DNA from: Bacteroidales bacterium UBA3388
GTDB taxonomy: Bacteria; Bacteroidota; Bacteroidia; Bacteroidales; P3
DNA: 6,273 nt
Assembly: GCA_002358855.1 (NCBI GenBank)
Contig: DEPQ01000058.1
Location: forward strand, 12,798 to 19,070
Direction: 5' to 3'
This document shows positions 5,453 through 6,273 of this stretch, one piece after another. Every line of letters begins with the position of its first letter. Position 1 is the stretch's first letter. The notes beneath the pieces were generated by a model. The model saw only the letters and a program-made list of their open reading frames with translations, was not told the DNA's origin and searched no databases. The position numbers and the translations under genes were made by a program.

Positions 5453-5992
5453 CTATTCTATTGTGCAAATACTAAGATTGTGTTCTTTGTTGTAATAAAG
5501 TGTGTATTTGCTATCAAAAAACTTTGATTTTTCTATTACAGAAAAGGTTTTGAAATTATTTGCTATGCCTTCGCCTGTGCATTTTACGAATGCTTCTTTT
5601 TGAGTCCATATTTTTGTGAAGGCTTCGTTGCGTTTGTCTTCTTCTATTGATAAAAGATATTCATATTCTTCTTGATGAAAGTAGCGTTTTGCTAAATTAA
5701 GGTTGCAAGTGCGTAGATTTTCAATATCTATGCCTATTTCTTTATCATCAAGTGCTAAGGCTATGTGAGTAGAGCTATGAGATATTGAAAAATGCAAGTG
5801 AGGAAAGTTAATAAAATAAGGTTTGCCCTTTTTGCCTACTGCAATTGTAGTATCAAAGGACAAACCTTTTTCTTTTAAGATTGAAAGTAATTTTTGTTTT
5901 GCAAGCAAGGAAATTTGTTTTGGACGAGAAAGTGATTTATCTACTCCAAAAGTTTTTTCGCATTCCTCAATTGTGAAAACAAAGTACTCCAA
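5453..5992 (-). CDS. 4'-phosphopantetheinyl transferase (Sfp-like superfamily)
   Basis: Transfers the 4'-phosphopantetheine arm of coenzyme A to a conserved serine of a carrier protein, such as the acyl carrier protein of fatty-acid synthesis or a polyketide/peptide synthetase. The 179 residues carry the family motifs in order: GKPYF (56-60), FSISHS (68-73), GIDIE (87-91, with Asp89 and Glu91 as likely magnesium ligands) and WTQKEAFVK (129-137, with Lys132, Glu133 and Lys137). It is somewhat shorter than Sfp (about 224 residues), but both core motifs are intact. The start is probably TTG at 5992-5990: the only codons between it and the in-frame TAA at 6004-6002 are ATA, AGA and GAA, and no in-frame ATG precedes the conserved N-terminal part. 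The TTG lies 5 bases after the FKBP stop codon, so translational coupling is likely. Which carrier protein it serves (AcpS-type role or secondary metabolism) is unknown; no synthetase gene is visible here. Confidence 0.9.
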   Translation of the reverse strand: MEYFVFTIEECEKTFGVDKSLSRPKQISLLAKQKLLSILKEKGLSFDTTIAVGKKGKPYFINFPHLHFSISHSSTHIALALDDKEIGIDIENLRTCNLNLAKRYFHQEEYEYLLSIEEDKRNEAFTKIWTQKEAFVKCTGEGIANNFKTFSVIEKSKFFDSKYTLYYNKEHNLSICTIE

Positions 5993-5997
5993 TTCTC

Positions 5998-6273
5998 TTA
6001 TTTAATGTCTAATAATTCCACTTCAAATATTAAAGTACTTCCCGCAGGTATTGTTCCAACGGCTTGATCTCCGTATGCAAGGTCAGCAGGTATAAAGAAT
6101 TTGTATTTACTTCCTATACTCATAAGTTGAACGCCTTCTGTCCAACCTGCGATTACTTGATTCAAAGGGAATGAAATCGGTTCGCCTCTTTGAACAGATG
6201 AATCAAACACTTGACCATTCAAAAGCGTACCGTGATAGTGTACGTGAACAGTATCTGTTGCTGCAGGCTTTCT
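5998..6273 (-). CDS. FKBP-type peptidyl-prolyl cis-trans isomerase, C-terminal part, 5' truncated by window
   Basis: Catalyses cis-trans isomerisation of prolyl peptide bonds. The frame is open to the window edge (first codon 6273-6271), giving 91 residues; the true start lies beyond 6273. The TTG at 6222-6220 is an internal leucine (HYHGTLLNGQVFD), not a start. This is nearly a complete FKBP domain. The pocket residues of FKBP12 are retained by alignment: Tyr13, Phe23, Asp24, Arg29, Phe35, Val40, Ile41, Trp44, Tyr67, Ile75 and Phe83 (fragment numbering) correspond to Tyr26, Phe36, Asp37, Arg42, Phe46, Val55, Ile56, Trp59, Tyr82, Ile91 and Phe99. The segment VIAGWTEGVQLM and the ending TLIFEVELLDIK resemble Mip/FkpA/FklB-type enzymes, which often have an N-terminal dimerisation domain and sometimes a signal peptide; neither can be seen here. 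It is the upstream gene of a pair with the phosphopantetheinyl transferase. Confidence 0.95.
   Translation of the reverse strand, partial: RKPAATDTVHVHYHGTLLNGQVFDSSVQRGEPISFPLNQVIAGWTEGVQLMSIGSKYKFFIPADLAYGDQAVGTIPAGSTLIFEVELLDIK

Noticed and set aside
5823..6005. Plus-strand ORF of 60 codons opposite the phosphopantetheinyl transferase gene
   Set aside because: It is antisense to a gene with intact family motifs and has no features of its own.
6220..6222. Apparent start codon of the FKBP gene
   Set aside because: The codon is TTG within HYHGTLLNGQVFD, a conserved internal part of the FKBP domain; the frame stays open to the window edge.

Overview
The window looks like chromosomal DNA from a Bacteroidetes (Bacteroidales-type) bacterium. 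The evidence is the AT-rich sequence, the lack of Shine-Dalgarno sequences before starts, TAnnTTTG-type -7 promoter elements, a type IX secretion (T9SS) C-terminal sorting domain, and a HAE1-type RND pump followed by a short PII-like gene. No species can be named from the sequence alone.

Layout. (1) Bases 1-2041, plus strand: the C-terminal half of an RND efflux pump gene, cut by the window start, followed after 4 bases by a small PII-like gene. A strong hairpin terminator ends this unit. (2) Bases 2082-2669: a promoter overlapping that terminator drives a single gene for an exported or membrane TM2-domain protein, closed by a second terminator. (3) Bases 2687-5434: a leader of about 180 bases with -7 motifs and competing hairpins, then two secreted-protein genes 27 bases apart. 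The first is an unrecognised protein with propeller-like internal repeats. The second carries a T9SS type A sorting domain. They are closed by a terminator almost identical to the one before the module. (4) Bases 5453-6273, minus strand, converging on the module: a 4'-phosphopantetheinyl transferase gene, and upstream of it the C-terminal part of an FKBP-type prolyl isomerase gene cut by the window end.

The most notable structure is a 77-base direct repeat (2609-2685 and 5374-5450, 3 mismatches by eye) that contains the terminator. It brackets the two secreted-protein genes, which look like a discrete module placed or duplicated between the TM2 gene and the phosphopantetheinyl transferase gene. 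The first gene of the module is visibly more AT-rich than the RND gene. The two module genes share an identical 18-base stretch at the signal-peptide cleavage site, but only the second has a T9SS sorting domain. I see no transposase, integrase, CRISPR array, tRNA or rRNA. Most of the window is ordinary; I do not see a clear new defence or mobile system.
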